From G963665405 sp963665405 (lineage in GTDB: Bacteria; Chloroflexota; Dehalococcoidia; Lucifugimonadales; G963665405): 64,000 nucleotides of DNA. Every line of letters starts with the position of its first letter. The first letter of the stretch is position 1. The position numbers and the translations under genes were made by a program. The notes below the pieces were generated by a model. The model was not told the origin of the DNA. It saw only the letters and a list, made by a program, of their open reading frames with translations, and did not search any database. Of the stretch, positions 17,609 to 25,793 are shown piece by piece. Location of the stretch: contig CAXXUH010000004.1 in NCBI GenBank assembly GCA_963665405.2, forward strand, positions 992,001 through 1,056,000, read 5' to 3'.

Positions 17609-18100
17609 TCAAAGAACCGTCAGCGTCGAGGCACGCTCGGCGCCGAGGTGGCAGATGGCCGCCGCTAGGGCATCGGCGGCGTCCGGCGGGATGTTCTCCG
17701 ACCCCATTCCAAGCAGCACCGCGACCATCGCCTGAACCTGGTCCTTCGAGCTTGCGCCGTAATCGGTGACGGCCTGCTTGATCTGGCTCGGGGCGTAGGT
17801 CGCGATCTGGAGTCCGAACCTCGCGCCGACCATCATCGCCGCCGCCTGGGCATGACCGATGGCCATTGCCGACCGGATGTTACGGCCCGCGAAGGGCTGC
17901 TCGATCGCCATCGCCTCGGGGCGCCATTTCTCGACGACGTCGACCAGCCGCACGTAGATGTCGTGTAGCCGCTGGGGCACCGGCGCCGTTTTGGGAGGGC
18001 TGACCACCTCGAAATGCGCCAGGCTCAGAGCATCGTCCCGCCAGTCGACGACGCCGACGCCCATGTTGTAGGTTCCCGGGTCTATCCCAATAACGCGCAC
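17609..18100 (-). CDS. ruvC: Holliday junction resolvase RuvC
   Basis: A 163-residue RuvC endonuclease with an RNase H-like fold, which cuts Holliday junctions. Catalytic acidic residues are visible: Asp7 in IGIDPGT, Glu67 in AIEQPFAGRN and the C-terminal pair in DAADALAAAICH. The length is normal for the family. The GTG start has GGAGG 5 nt upstream. It is the middle gene of a yebC-ruvC-ruvA operon, an order common in many bacteria. Confidence 0.96.
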   Translation of the reverse strand: MRVIGIDPGTYNMGVGVVDWRDDALSLAHFEVVSPPKTAPVPQRLHDIYVRLVDVVEKWRPEAMAIEQPFAGRNIRSAMAIGHAQAAAMMVGARFGLQIATYAPSQIKQAVTDYGASSKDQVQAMVAVLLGMGSENIPPDAADALAAAICHLGAERASTLTVL

Positions 18101-18175
18101 TGCGACCTCCAGGGTGTCACGGTCGTCAATCGGATGCGGGGCTCTGCTAGGGAGAGGGCCGTGGACGAGATTCTG

Positions 18176-18934
18176 TCAGGACTCCGCGCCGTACCTCTCG
18201 AGCGCCGAGTCGGGAAAATCGGCGTTGGAGAAGACCCGCTGGACATCGTCGAGCTCCTCGAGCTGGTCCAGCAGGCGGAGCGTGCGCAGGGCGGTGGACT
18301 CGTCCAGCTCTATGGTGTTCTTGGGCATCATGGCGACCTCGGACGAGGTGATCGACGCGTCCCGCTTGGAGAGGGTGCGCCGCACCTCCTCCATCTCCCC
18401 GGGCGCCGAATATACCTGCAGAACGGAGTCGAAGGTCTCGAAGTCCTCGGCTCCGGCGTCGATGGCGGCCATCGCCAGCTCCTCGGCGGTCTCGGGCGGG
18501 GCATCTACGACGACGACCCCGCGCGACTCGAACTGCCAGATGACGGCGCCGGCCTCGGCCAGGTTCCCGCCCGCCTTGGAGAAGGTCGCTCGCACGTCCG
18601 AGGCGGTCCGGTTGCGGTTGTCGGTTAGGGCCTCGCACAGGATGGCGGCGCCGCCGGGAGCATAGCCCTCGTAGATGACCTCGGCCATCTGGTCGCCGTC
18701 CGCCCCCTCGCCGCTGGCCTTCTTGATGGCGCGGTCGACGTTGTCGGCCGGCATGTTGTTGTCCCGGGCCTTCTGGATGGCCAGCCGCAGGCGGATGTTA
18801 CCGTTGCGGTCCGCCCCGCCCTGCCGAACGGCGACGACGATCTCCTTCGCAAGCTTCGTGAATAGCTGCCCGCGCTTGGCGTCAGTCGCGCCCTTGGCCC
18901 TCTTGATCGTCGACCATTTCGAGTGGCCGGACAC
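18176..18934 (-). CDS. yebC: YebC/PmpR-family translational/regulatory protein
   Basis: A 252-residue YebC-type protein (TACO1/PmpR family), described as a helper of translation through polyproline stretches and in other species as a DNA-binding regulator. It begins SGHSKWSTIKRAKGATDAKRG, the diagnostic N-terminus; the central domain contains AIQKARDNNMPADNVDRAI. The GTG at 18934 is preferred since AGGAG lies 5 nt upstream and the product begins like its relatives; a GTG two codons earlier is possible. It heads the operon with ruvC and ruvA. Confidence 0.95.
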   Translation of the reverse strand: MSGHSKWSTIKRAKGATDAKRGQLFTKLAKEIVVAVRQGGADRNGNIRLRLAIQKARDNNMPADNVDRAIKKASGEGADGDQMAEVIYEGYAPGGAAILCEALTDNRNRTASDVRATFSKAGGNLAEAGAVIWQFESRGVVVVDAPPETAEELAMAAIDAGAEDFETFDSVLQVYSAPGEMEEVRRTLSKRDASITSSEVAMMPKNTIELDESTALRTLRLLDQLEELDDVQRVFSNADFPDSALERYGAES

Positions 18935-18970
18935 AGGCACTCCTATCCGATAGACCGGGTGTTCGGCACA

Positions 18971-18999
18971 ATTTTAGCATGAGGTCAATGGAGGGTCAA
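18971..18999 (-). promoter_or_regulatory. Sigma-70 promoter of yebC-ruvC-ruvA
   Basis: On the minus strand TTGACC (18999-18994), a 17-nt spacer and TAAAAT (18976-18971), 36 nt before the yebC start. Both boxes differ from consensus by one base. Confidence 0.8.
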
Positions 19000-19031
19000 A
19001 GGAGCCTTATTCAAAACTCAAGGAGGTGGCT

Positions 19032-19166
19032 TTGACCGAAAAGCTAAACGAAGTTCAAGGCCCAACTGAGGAGAGAGTGAGGGAGATCGTGAGGGAGGAG
19101 ATTCGCGAATGGTGGTTTACTGTGGGGTGTGCAGATCCCGACGAGTCGGGATTGCCGGGAGTCTGA
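19032..19166 (+). CDS. Candidate small protein running into an intergenic repeat
   Basis: A 44-codon reading frame with a TTG start and a perfect AGGAGG 5 nt upstream (19021-19026). The first 30 residues are charged and likely helical (GPTEERVREIVREEIREWW). The last 12 or so codons and the stop come from the mosaic repeat that begins at 19129, giving the tail PDESGLPGV. This could be a genuine small protein whose 3-prime end was replaced by the repeat, or a remnant of a longer gene. No family is recognised. Confidence 0.4.
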   Translation: MTEKLNEVQGPTEERVREIVREEIREWWFTVGCADPDESGLPGV

Positions 19167-19180
19167 GGGTTTCCCTCAGA
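19129..19180 (+). repeat. Mosaic intergenic repeat, copy R6
   Basis: GTGCAG, palindrome ATCCCGACGAGTCGGGAT, TGCCGGGAGTC, hairpin TGAGGG-TTT-CCCTCA, then TATGATCTTTCCCCCC. It shares the TTT loop and following GATAT with R3. It forms the 3-prime end of the small ORF at 19032. Confidence 0.87.
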
Positions 19181-19327
19181 TATGATCTTTCCCCCCTTCC
19201 TGGCCTTCTTCAAACTCAAATGGAATGACTTCCGCGTTACCGGGCCTTGACCACCAACCGCCAGCCTGCGATTATCGATCCCTACACCCGACGGCGGGGA
19301 ATCGGACTGCAAGCTGGGGAAATGTAG

Positions 19328-20065
19328 ATGGCGCTCCGAAGAGGAGTCAGAGAGACGCTGAGGGGATGGCGGCGGGATACGTATCTCGGCGTCAAACGGA
19401 ACGGCGCACTGGGCTGGGTCACCACCGGCTTGTGGCTCATCATCGCGCTGACGCTGCTGGTCGCCACGCTGACGAACCTGCTGTCCGAGCCGCCACTCAA
19501 CGACCGGGTCGCCTGGGATCTTGTCAACGACGGCCTGAGGCTGGGCAATCAGCTGCAAGAGGAGGAGGCGGTGGCGGTCTACGACGAGGCGGTGGAACGG
19601 TTCTCCGGAGCTCGCAACCTAAAGGAACAGGTCGCCGCCGCCCTGATCTACAAGGGCCTCACATTGGAGCGTCTGGGGCGGAACGAGGAGGCCGTGGCGG
19701 CCTACGAAGACCTGGTCGCTCGCTTCGACGGCGAAGCCGAGCCGGTCCTCCGGGAGCAGATCGCCAGGGCCCTGAATTACCAGGGGCTGGCGCTCGGGCG
19801 GCTCGAGCGGGCGCCGGACGCGGTCGTTGCGTATGACCGGGTCGTCGAGCGCTTCGAAGAGGCGGTCAGTCCCGTCCTCAGGGAGCAGGTGGCCATGGCC
19901 CTGGTCTACAAGGGCGTGGAGCTCGGCCGCCTCGGCCGATACGACGAGGCGGTCGCGGTCTTCGACCAGGTTCTGGAGCGGTTCGGCGATGCCGCCGAGC
20001 CCAAGCTGCGCCGGCAGGTCGCCACAGCGATCGACTTCCGGGAAGAGGCTCTCCGAGGGAACTGA
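19328..20065 (+). CDS. Membrane-anchored TPR-repeat protein
   Basis: A 245-residue protein with one N-terminal transmembrane helix (LGWVTTGLWLIIALTLLVATL, residues 28-48) followed by about four tetratricopeptide-like repeats with a period near 44 residues; each has the pattern A-A-L-I-Y-K-G then L-G-R-x-E-E-A-V-A-x-Y-D. The basic N-terminus suggests N-in topology with the repeats outside. Such proteins usually scaffold other proteins. It is a single gene, convergent with rimM. Partners are unknown. Confidence 0.75.
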   Translation: MALRRGVRETLRGWRRDTYLGVKRNGALGWVTTGLWLIIALTLLVATLTNLLSEPPLNDRVAWDLVNDGLRLGNQLQEEEAVAVYDEAVERFSGARNLKEQVAAALIYKGLTLERLGRNEEAVAAYEDLVARFDGEAEPVLREQIARALNYQGLALGRLERAPDAVVAYDRVVERFEEAVSPVLREQVAMALVYKGVELGRLGRYDEAVAVFDQVLERFGDAAEPKLRRQVATAIDFREEALRGN

Positions 20066-20092
20066 AACCGGCTGCTGCCCGCGCTCCCGGCG

Positions 20093-20629
20093 CTAGAGAA
20101 GCCCGTCCGGCAGATCGACGACCATCTTGCCACCGTCGACGTCCACCTCTACCACCACGCTCTCCAGGGCGGGTATGAGCACCTCACCGCCACCTGTCCT
20201 GGCCACGACGTAGACGTCGTTGCTGCCGGTGGCCAGAACCTCCTTCACCTGACCCAGAGACTCGCCGTCGACGGTCCAAACGCCGAGCCCGACGATCTGG
20301 TACTGGTAGTAGGAGCCGTCGGGTAGGGGGCGGACATCGTCGCCGGGAACTGTAACGAGCTTGCCCAGGTGAGAGTCGGCCTCGGTCCGGTCGCTTACGA
20401 GGTCGAGCTTGATGATGAATCCTCGTCTGCTGGCCCGAGAGCTTTCGACGCGGGCCGGGCGCCCGTCGAGATTGAGAGTGCTTCCGGGGGAGAACCTGTC
20501 GGGGAAGTCGGTCAGCGACTCGATGACGAGGTCCCCGCGGAGGCCCCACGAGCCTTTGATCCTGCCGACGGCGATCTCGTCCGAGTCCGGGGGAGTGTCC
20601 TGGCTGTGGCCGGTAGTCTGGTCGCTCAA
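20093..20629 (-). CDS. rimM: 16S rRNA processing protein RimM
   Basis: A 178-residue RimM. The N-terminal barrel begins IAVGRIKGSWGLRGDLVIE, the diagnostic block, and a C-terminal PRC-barrel follows (YYQYQIVGLGVWTVDGESLG, EVLATGSNDVYVV). It assists maturation of the 30S head domain and binds uS19. It follows rpsP and khpA on the same strand, the usual ribosome-assembly operon. trmD and rplS, which normally follow, are absent here. The start is a TTG codon. Confidence 0.95.
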   Translation of the reverse strand: MSDQTTGHSQDTPPDSDEIAVGRIKGSWGLRGDLVIESLTDFPDRFSPGSTLNLDGRPARVESSRASRRGFIIKLDLVSDRTEADSHLGKLVTVPGDDVRPLPDGSYYQYQIVGLGVWTVDGESLGQVKEVLATGSNDVYVVARTGGGEVLIPALESVVVEVDVDGGKMVVDLPDGLL

Positions 20630-20671
20630 ATCTGGGGTGAAGTGGGGGCGGGAAGTCTGGCCCCGAAGGTT

Positions 20672-20899
20672 CTAGACGATGTCCAGCAGCACCCGTGTGC
20701 CTTGCTTGACCGCGGCGACCCTGAGGAGGACTCTGATCGACTGGGCGACCCGCCCTCGCCGTCCGATTATCTTGCCCTTGTCCTCTGGGGCCACCTCGAC
20801 CTTGAAGACGATCCGCCCGTCCTCGTGCTCCTCTGTGACCACCACGTCGTCGGGCTGTGTGACGATCGACCTGGCGATGTACTCGACCAGCTCTTTCAT
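20672..20899 (-). CDS. khpA: KH-domain RNA-binding protein KhpA
   Basis: A 75-residue protein formed by a single type II KH domain with the loop GRRG (IIGRRGRVAQSIRVLL). KhpA-type proteins bind RNA, often with KhpB, and influence small RNAs and cell envelope functions. The ATG overlaps the stop of rpsP as ATGA, so translation is coupled. Any longer N-terminus would lie inside rpsP. Confidence 0.94.
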   Translation of the reverse strand: MKELVEYIARSIVTQPDDVVVTEEHEDGRIVFKVEVAPEDKGKIIGRRGRVAQSIRVLLRVAAVKQGTRVLLDIV

Positions 20900-21153
20900 G
20901 CTTCCTTGACTCTTTCGAGAGTTCCAAGCTTCTTGAGCATGTGCTCGACCGCCTCGGACGGCTGAGCGCCGTGCCGCAGCCACTTCAGCGCCTTGTCTTC
21001 GTCCAGTACGACGGTCGGCGGGTCGGTCCGCGGGTTGTAGTGACCGAGGTGGTCGACGAACGCACCGTCACGCTTGGAGCGGGCCTCGGTCACGATGATA
21101 CGATAGCTGGGCTGTTTCTTCGCGCCCACACGTTTGAGTCGGATCTTCAGCAC
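20896..21153 (-). CDS. rpsP: 30S ribosomal protein bS16
   Basis: An 85-residue S16. It starts MLKIRLKRVGAKKQPSYRIIV, as in nearly all S16 proteins, and carries the DHLGHYNPRTDPPTV block. It binds the 5-prime domain of 16S rRNA. It is the first gene of rpsP-khpA-rimM, with a promoter just upstream and a divergent rplI on the other side. Confidence 0.98.
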   Translation of the reverse strand: MLKIRLKRVGAKKQPSYRIIVTEARSKRDGAFVDHLGHYNPRTDPPTVVLDEDKALKWLRHGAQPSEAVEHMLKKLGTLERVKEA

Positions 21154-21195
21154 GTCTCACCAGTTTCGGTATATATTCTACTAGTCAACTGCCAA

Positions 21196-21225
21196 ATCTT
21201 AGCTCGCGTACAGGACCGTTGTCAA
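21196..21225 (-). promoter_or_regulatory. Promoter of rpsP-khpA-rimM
   Basis: On the minus strand TTGACA (21225-21220), an 18-nt spacer and TAAGAT (21201-21196). The start codon is 43 nt downstream. Another AT-rich stretch (AGAATATAT) closer to the gene could hold a second start point. Confidence 0.65.
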
Positions 21226-21331
21226 CGGGACCGGAGCGACCGCGGCGCCGGAAATCACGGTCGATTCGGGGCCGGCGCCCTGGCAGGATCGGACCCCGAG
21301 CCGGCGTCTCGAAATTCCTGGGACGCCACCT

Positions 21332-21361
21332 TTACGGGCCAAGGGTGCCCTGTGATATAAT
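21332..21361 (+). promoter_or_regulatory. Promoter of rplI (extended -10)
   Basis: TGATATAAT gives an extended -10 with a perfect TATAAT at 21356-21361; TTACGG (21332-21337) lies 18 nt before. The leader to the rplI start is about 100 nt. Confidence 0.7.
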
Positions 21362-21465
21362 CCCGTTGTCGTACTAGCGTTCTAATTTTCCAGTCCGGTC
21401 ATCCGGTGGCTCGCCGAGTCTGCCGGGAGGCCGTAAGTGACACGATCCCCCGAGGTATTTGCGTA

Positions 21466-22191
21466 ATGAAAGTGGTGTTCCTTGAAGACGTGGAGGGGGT
21501 GGCACTGGGCGGCGACGTCAAGAACGTCAAGAACGGATTCGCCCGAAACTATCTCCTCCCGAAACAGTTGGCCGTTCTGGCCACCCCGGACGCGCTCCAG
21601 CGGATCGACCGGCTGAAGGTCCGGGCCGAAGGGGAGAGGCTGAAGACCCTGACCGACATGAGGGAGCTTGCCGGCCTGATCGCCGGGAAGCAGGTCACGG
21701 TAGCCATGAGGGCCGGGGCCAGCGGCCGTCTCTACGGCTCAGTGACCAACGCGGCCGTCGCCGAGGAGCTTTCCAAGCTGACCGACCGAGAGATCGACCG
21801 GCGGACTGTCGTCATCGACGAGCCGATACGCCAGGTCGGTGTCTTCGAGGTCGACGTCAGGCTGCACTCAGAGGTCGACGCCAAGATAAGCCTGATCGTT
21901 TACCCCGAGGGCACCGACCCGATGGCGGTCATCGAGGCCCGCGACGCCGCCGAGGCCGAGGCGGCCGAGGCAGAGGCCAAGCCGGATTCCGATGAGGGCG
22001 CGGACGAGGAGCCTGTCCAGACGGAGGCCGCGGCAGAGACCGCGGTGGCCGAGGACGACCCGTCAGACGACAAGGCGGCCGAGGACGAGTCGTCAGAAGA
22101 GGACGCGACCGAAGACGAGCCTTCGGATACCGACGGGGACGAGGCCGACCCGTCGGAGGAATCGGCGGAGGAGCCCAAAGAGGGCGAGTAG
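21466..22191 (+). CDS. rplI: 50S ribosomal protein bL9 with long acidic C-terminal extension
   Basis: A 241-residue bL9. Residues 1-148 are a complete L9: MKVVFLEDVEGVALGGDVKNV, the RNYLLPKQLAV block, the long central helix and the C-terminal rRNA-binding domain. Residues about 157-241 form an added tail, nearly half Asp/Glu with Ala, Ser and Pro, which should be unstructured. Normal L9 is about 148-150 residues. The ATG has GAGG upstream; an earlier in-frame start would add a non-conserved stretch. The dnaB gene follows, a frequent arrangement. Confidence 0.96.
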   Translation: MKVVFLEDVEGVALGGDVKNVKNGFARNYLLPKQLAVLATPDALQRIDRLKVRAEGERLKTLTDMRELAGLIAGKQVTVAMRAGASGRLYGSVTNAAVAEELSKLTDREIDRRTVVIDEPIRQVGVFEVDVRLHSEVDAKISLIVYPEGTDPMAVIEARDAAEAEAAEAEAKPDSDEGADEEPVQTEAAAETAVAEDDPSDDKAAEDESSEEDATEDEPSDTDGDEADPSEESAEEPKEGE

Positions 22192-22248
22192 ACCACTCTT
22201 CGGCTCACACTCACGGGCTACCTGCCGCTGAGCGGGCGAGGATGCCCG

Positions 22249-22318
22249 CCGTGGTTCGGTAGGCTCACCACGAACGGCAAATCGGTATCGTCCCGTTCAG
22301 CCTGAGCTTGTCGAAGGC
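22249..22318. repeat. Two-module CTGAGCTTGTCGAAGG-type intergenic repeat
   Basis: Module one (22249-22277) is a near palindrome, CCGTGGTTCGG ... CCACGAACGG. Module two (22293-22318) is CGTTCAGCCTGAGCTTGTCG plus AAGGCC. This type of sequence is familiar from the intergenic DNA of many unrelated bacteria. Here it fills most of the rplI-dnaB gap. Confidence 0.6.
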
Positions 22319-22371
22319 CCAGCCTCTCGTCAGGTGTTCCTGGTACGGCACGCTATGGAAGGACCCTTCAC

Positions 22372-23751
22372 TTGTACGCTGAACGACTGCTCCCGCACGA
22401 CGTAGACGCCGAGGAGTCGGTCGTCGGCTCCATCCTCATCGACGGCCAGTCGATCGTCAGGGTCAGCTCCTTTTTGAAGGCTGCCGACTTCTACCTGGCC
22501 AAGAACCGCTGGTCTTTCGAGGCCTGCCTGTCCCTCTTCGAACGCGGCGAGGCGATCAACCAGGTCACCGTCGCTCACGAGCTTTCTCTGAGAGAGCAGC
22601 TCGAGGAGATCGGTGGCACCGCGTACCTCTCCCACCTGGTCCGCTCGGTGCCCACCTCGGTACATATCGAACACTACGGGCTGATCGTCCAAAGGACGTC
22701 GGTGATGCGCCAGCTAATCGGCGCCGCCGGGGACATCGCCACGCTCGGGTACGAAGGCACCAACGACGTCGAGGTGTCGTTGGACCGGGCGGAGGAGCTG
22801 CTCTTCCGCATTCGGAGCGGCCGGGGGACACGCGACTTCGTCCACCTGAGGCAGGTCCTGGACGCGTACATGGAGGAGACTCCCACCATGGACGCGAATC
22901 GGGACCGGTTTCTCGCGCCGGTGCCCACCGGATTCGCCGATCTGGATCGTCTGCTGGGCAACGGGCTTCAGCGGTCGGACATGATCGTGCTGGCCGCGCG
23001 TCCAAGCCTGGGCAAGAGCACCCTGGCCATCAACATAGCGAGGCACGCCGCCGGGCAGGGGGCTGTCGTCGGGATGTTCAGCCTGGAGATGAGCCGCGAG
23101 CAGATCGCGCTGCGGCTTCTGTCCAGCGAGGCCAACGTCAACAGCTACCATCTGCGCATGGGCATGGTCAACGAGGCCGAGCACAGGCGCGAGCTCGACG
23201 CCATCGGCACCCTCTCGGAGCTCCCGATCTACATCGACGACACTCCGATCCAGGGGATCGTGGAGATGCGTGGGAAGGCCCGCAGGCTCCAGGCCGAGCG
23301 CGGGCTCGACTTCATCGTCGTCGACTACCTCCAGCTCATCGGGGGCGTGAGCGGCAGACCCGACAACAGGGTGCAGGAGATGGGAGAGATATCGCGCTCG
23401 CTCAAGGGGCTGGCCCGCGACCTCGACATCCCGGTGCTCGCGTGCTCCCAGCTGAGCCGGGCGGTCGAGCAGAGACCATCCCACCGGCCGATGCTGTCCG
23501 ACCTTCGGGAGAGCGGCAGCATCGAGCAGGACGCCGACGTGGTGGCGTTCATATACCGCGATGACGTGTACACCACCCGCGAGGAGTGGGAGCGGCGAAA
23601 CCCCAGTGCGGCCTATCCGCAGAACGTTGCCGAGATCATCATCGCGAAGCACAGGAACGGTCCGGTGGACACGATATCCCTCTACTTCCGCAGCGAGGTA
23701 GCCAGGTTCGAGAGTCCGGAGCAGCCGGCCCGGACAAGAGAGTTCGCTTAG
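22372..23751 (+). CDS. dnaB: Replicative DNA helicase DnaB
   Basis: A 459-residue hexameric 5-prime to 3-prime helicase of the replication fork. The N-terminal domain begins LPHDVDAEESVVGSILID. The RecA-like C-terminal domain has Walker A ARPSLGKST, Walker B FIVVDYLQLI, and downstream RDLDIPVLACSQLSRAVEQR and LSDLRESGSIEQDADVV motifs. There is no sign of an intein. The TTG start has AAGGA upstream. It lies between rplI and the DnaD-like and DnaC-like genes, so a replication-initiation group is gathered here. Confidence 0.97.
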   Translation: MYAERLLPHDVDAEESVVGSILIDGQSIVRVSSFLKAADFYLAKNRWSFEACLSLFERGEAINQVTVAHELSLREQLEEIGGTAYLSHLVRSVPTSVHIEHYGLIVQRTSVMRQLIGAAGDIATLGYEGTNDVEVSLDRAEELLFRIRSGRGTRDFVHLRQVLDAYMEETPTMDANRDRFLAPVPTGFADLDRLLGNGLQRSDMIVLAARPSLGKSTLAINIARHAAGQGAVVGMFSLEMSREQIALRLLSSEANVNSYHLRMGMVNEAEHRRELDAIGTLSELPIYIDDTPIQGIVEMRGKARRLQAERGLDFIVVDYLQLIGGVSGRPDNRVQEMGEISRSLKGLARDLDIPVLACSQLSRAVEQRPSHRPMLSDLRESGSIEQDADVVAFIYRDDVYTTREEWERRNPSAAYPQNVAEIIIAKHRNGPVDTISLYFRSEVARFESPEQPARTREFA

Positions 23752-23754
23752 TCC

Positions 23755-24417
23755 ATGAGCTATCCCGGCTTCCCTTCCAGGGTCCGATATACGCCGGTCC
23801 CCAACCCCCTGTTCGGACCGATTCTCGAGCAGATCGACGGTCTGGCCGAGCTGAAGTGCACGTTGCGGGTGATCTGGCTGCTTCACCAGAAACGGGGGTT
23901 TCCCAGGTTCGTCAGCCTTGGAGACGTGTTGGCCGACCGGACACTGCTGAATGGCATGGGTCCTGGGGGCGGGCGCTCGGAAATCGAGGCCGCCCTCGAC
24001 AGCGCGGTCCGACGAGGCACCCTGGTGAGCGGGACCCTCAGGCGCGACGGCGTGGAGGAGCGTAGGTACGCCCTCAACACGGAGGCCGATCGGAGGGCGC
24101 TGGCCAAGGTCGCCGAGGGTGACTTCCCCGCACAGTCGGCATCGATCCCGGAGACGCCGGAGCCGGTCGCCGACCGCCCGAACATCTTCGCGCTTTACGA
24201 GGACAACATCGGCAGCCTCAGTCCGATGATCGCCGAGGAGCTGAAGGAGGCCGAGCAGCTCTACCCGGCAAGCTGGCTGGAGGACGCTTTCAGAGAGGCC
24301 GTCGGCCAGAACAAGCGAAGCTGGCGGTACATCGCCCGGATCCTCGAACGCTGGGACCGGGAGGGCAGGAGCAATGGAAGAGCTAGGGGACATACTAAAA
24401 AGGCTGGCCGCTTCTAG
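23755..24417 (+). CDS. DnaD-domain primosome-like protein
   Basis: A 220-residue protein. The C-terminal part has the DnaD/phage-replication pattern FALYEDNIGSLSPMIAEEL ... PASWLEDAFREAVGQNKRSWRYI ... ILERW, while residues 1-110 form a winged-helix-like N-terminal domain. In Firmicutes DnaD helps load DnaB at origins together with DnaI. It starts 3 nt after dnaB and overlaps the AAA+ loader gene by 44 nt, so co-expression with helicase and loader is likely. Confidence 0.88.
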   Translation: MSYPGFPSRVRYTPVPNPLFGPILEQIDGLAELKCTLRVIWLLHQKRGFPRFVSLGDVLADRTLLNGMGPGGGRSEIEAALDSAVRRGTLVSGTLRRDGVEERRYALNTEADRRALAKVAEGDFPAQSASIPETPEPVADRPNIFALYEDNIGSLSPMIAEELKEAEQLYPASWLEDAFREAVGQNKRSWRYIARILERWDREGRSNGRARGHTKKAGRF

Positions 24418-25789
24418 GCCCGAGACGAACGGCGAGATGGCCGGCCGGTATCCGGAGGCCGAGACCGCACCCGCCTGCGACACCTGCGGCGGACGGGGAT
24501 GGTTCACGCGCGACGTCCCGGTCGGGCATCCGGAGTTCGGCGCGGTAGCCCCGTGCGACTGCCAGCGAGAAAACGTCGAGGAGGAGCGGTCCAGGAGGCT
24601 GCTGAGATACAGCAACCTGGGACACCTCACGCGCTTCACCTTCGACTCGCTGCGTCCGGAGGGACGGGGCGCGAATCCGGAGGATCACCGGCTGTTCGGC
24701 CTGGCTTACGAGGCCGCGACCGCCTTCAGCGATAATCCGGCCGGGTGGCTGGCGTTCACCGGGCCTCACGGCTCCGGCAAGACACACCTCGCGGCGGCCA
24801 TCGCCAACAGGTGCATCGAGAGGGGGCACGTCGCCTTCTTCGTCCATGTTCCGGACCTGCTGGACCACCTGCGCGCCAGCTTCGCGCCGAGCAGCGAAAT
24901 CTCGTACAGCGATCTCTTCGACCAGGTGCGGAATACTCCTCTGCTTGTACTCGACGGCCTAGGCAGTCACGCCTCGACGCCGTGGGCGCTCGAGAAGCTC
25001 CAGCAGATCTTCAACCACCGGTACGGGGGCGACCTCCCGACGGTCGTCACGACCGCGTGTGAGCTCGACGAGCTGGACCCCTACCTGCGCAGCCGGCTGC
25101 AGACGGAGGGGCTGAGCCGGGTGTTTCCGGTTCAGAGCCGAGACGCCGGGCGGGCGAGCCGCATCGGCCGAATCCCCGACGAGCTGCTCCGGAGGATGAC
25201 CTTTGATGCCTTCGACGTGAGGGGCAACAGCCCGACGAGCAAACAGCGCAGCAGCCTCGAGGGTGCCCTCCGGTTTGCCAAGAACTACGCGGCCGATCCC
25301 CACGGCTGGGTCACTCTGTCGGGCGAGACGGGGGTCGGCAAGACCCACCTGGCCGTCGCCATCGCGGTCGAGCAGATGAAACAGGGCCATCCGGTCATGT
25401 TTGCGTTCGTCCCCGACCTGCTGGACCATCTCCGGCAGACGTACAGCCGGGACAGCCGGGTCACGTACGATGCCGCCTTCGACGAGATCAAGAACGCGCC
25501 GCTCCTGATCCTGGACGACCTGAGGGAGCTGGACCCGACCGTCTGGGCCTTCGAGAAGCTCTACCAGATCGTCGTCTACCGGCACAATGCCGGGCTGCCG
25601 ACGGTGATAACCAGCACGATCGACTTCGCCGACCGGCACGAGCACTCCGGCCCGATCAGCTCCCGGGTCCGGGACACCAGCATCGGCGAGCTGCTCGTGA
25701 TCGACGCCCCAGACTACCGCAGCAAGGAGAGCAGCCGTCGAGGGTCGACCCGAAGAGCGCCGGAGCGCCGACGCGGCGCCCAACGCTAG
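24374..25789 (+). CDS. Tandem AAA+ DnaC/DnaI-like helicase loader
   Basis: A 471-residue protein with two DnaC-like ATPase modules in one chain. An N-terminal zinc motif (Cys35, Cys38, Cys61, Cys63) resembles that of DnaI. Module 1 (about 105-265) has Walker A GPHGSGKTH at 130-138 and Walker B LLVLDGLG, where the second acidic residue is Gly195. Module 2 (about 290-445) has Walker A GETGVGKTH at 318-326 and an intact LLILDDLR (Asp381-Asp382). The modules are clearly similar (VPDLLDHLR occurs in both), so they arose by duplication. Known DnaC/DnaI proteins have one module of about 250-310 residues. It is expected to load DnaB, encoded two genes upstream. Confidence 0.87.
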   Translation: MEELGDILKRLAASRPETNGEMAGRYPEAETAPACDTCGGRGWFTRDVPVGHPEFGAVAPCDCQRENVEEERSRRLLRYSNLGHLTRFTFDSLRPEGRGANPEDHRLFGLAYEAATAFSDNPAGWLAFTGPHGSGKTHLAAAIANRCIERGHVAFFVHVPDLLDHLRASFAPSSEISYSDLFDQVRNTPLLVLDGLGSHASTPWALEKLQQIFNHRYGGDLPTVVTTACELDELDPYLRSRLQTEGLSRVFPVQSRDAGRASRIGRIPDELLRRMTFDAFDVRGNSPTSKQRSSLEGALRFAKNYAADPHGWVTLSGETGVGKTHLAVAIAVEQMKQGHPVMFAFVPDLLDHLRQTYSRDSRVTYDAAFDEIKNAPLLILDDLRELDPTVWAFEKLYQIVVYRHNAGLPTVITSTIDFADRHEHSGPISSRVRDTSIGELLVIDAPDYRSKESSRRGSTRRAPERRRGAQR

Positions 25790-25793
25790 AGGA

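Noticed and set aside
22714..24639. Minus-strand open frame of 641 codons opposite dnaB and the DnaD-like gene
   Set aside because: It spans several well-supported genes on the other strand and resembles nothing.
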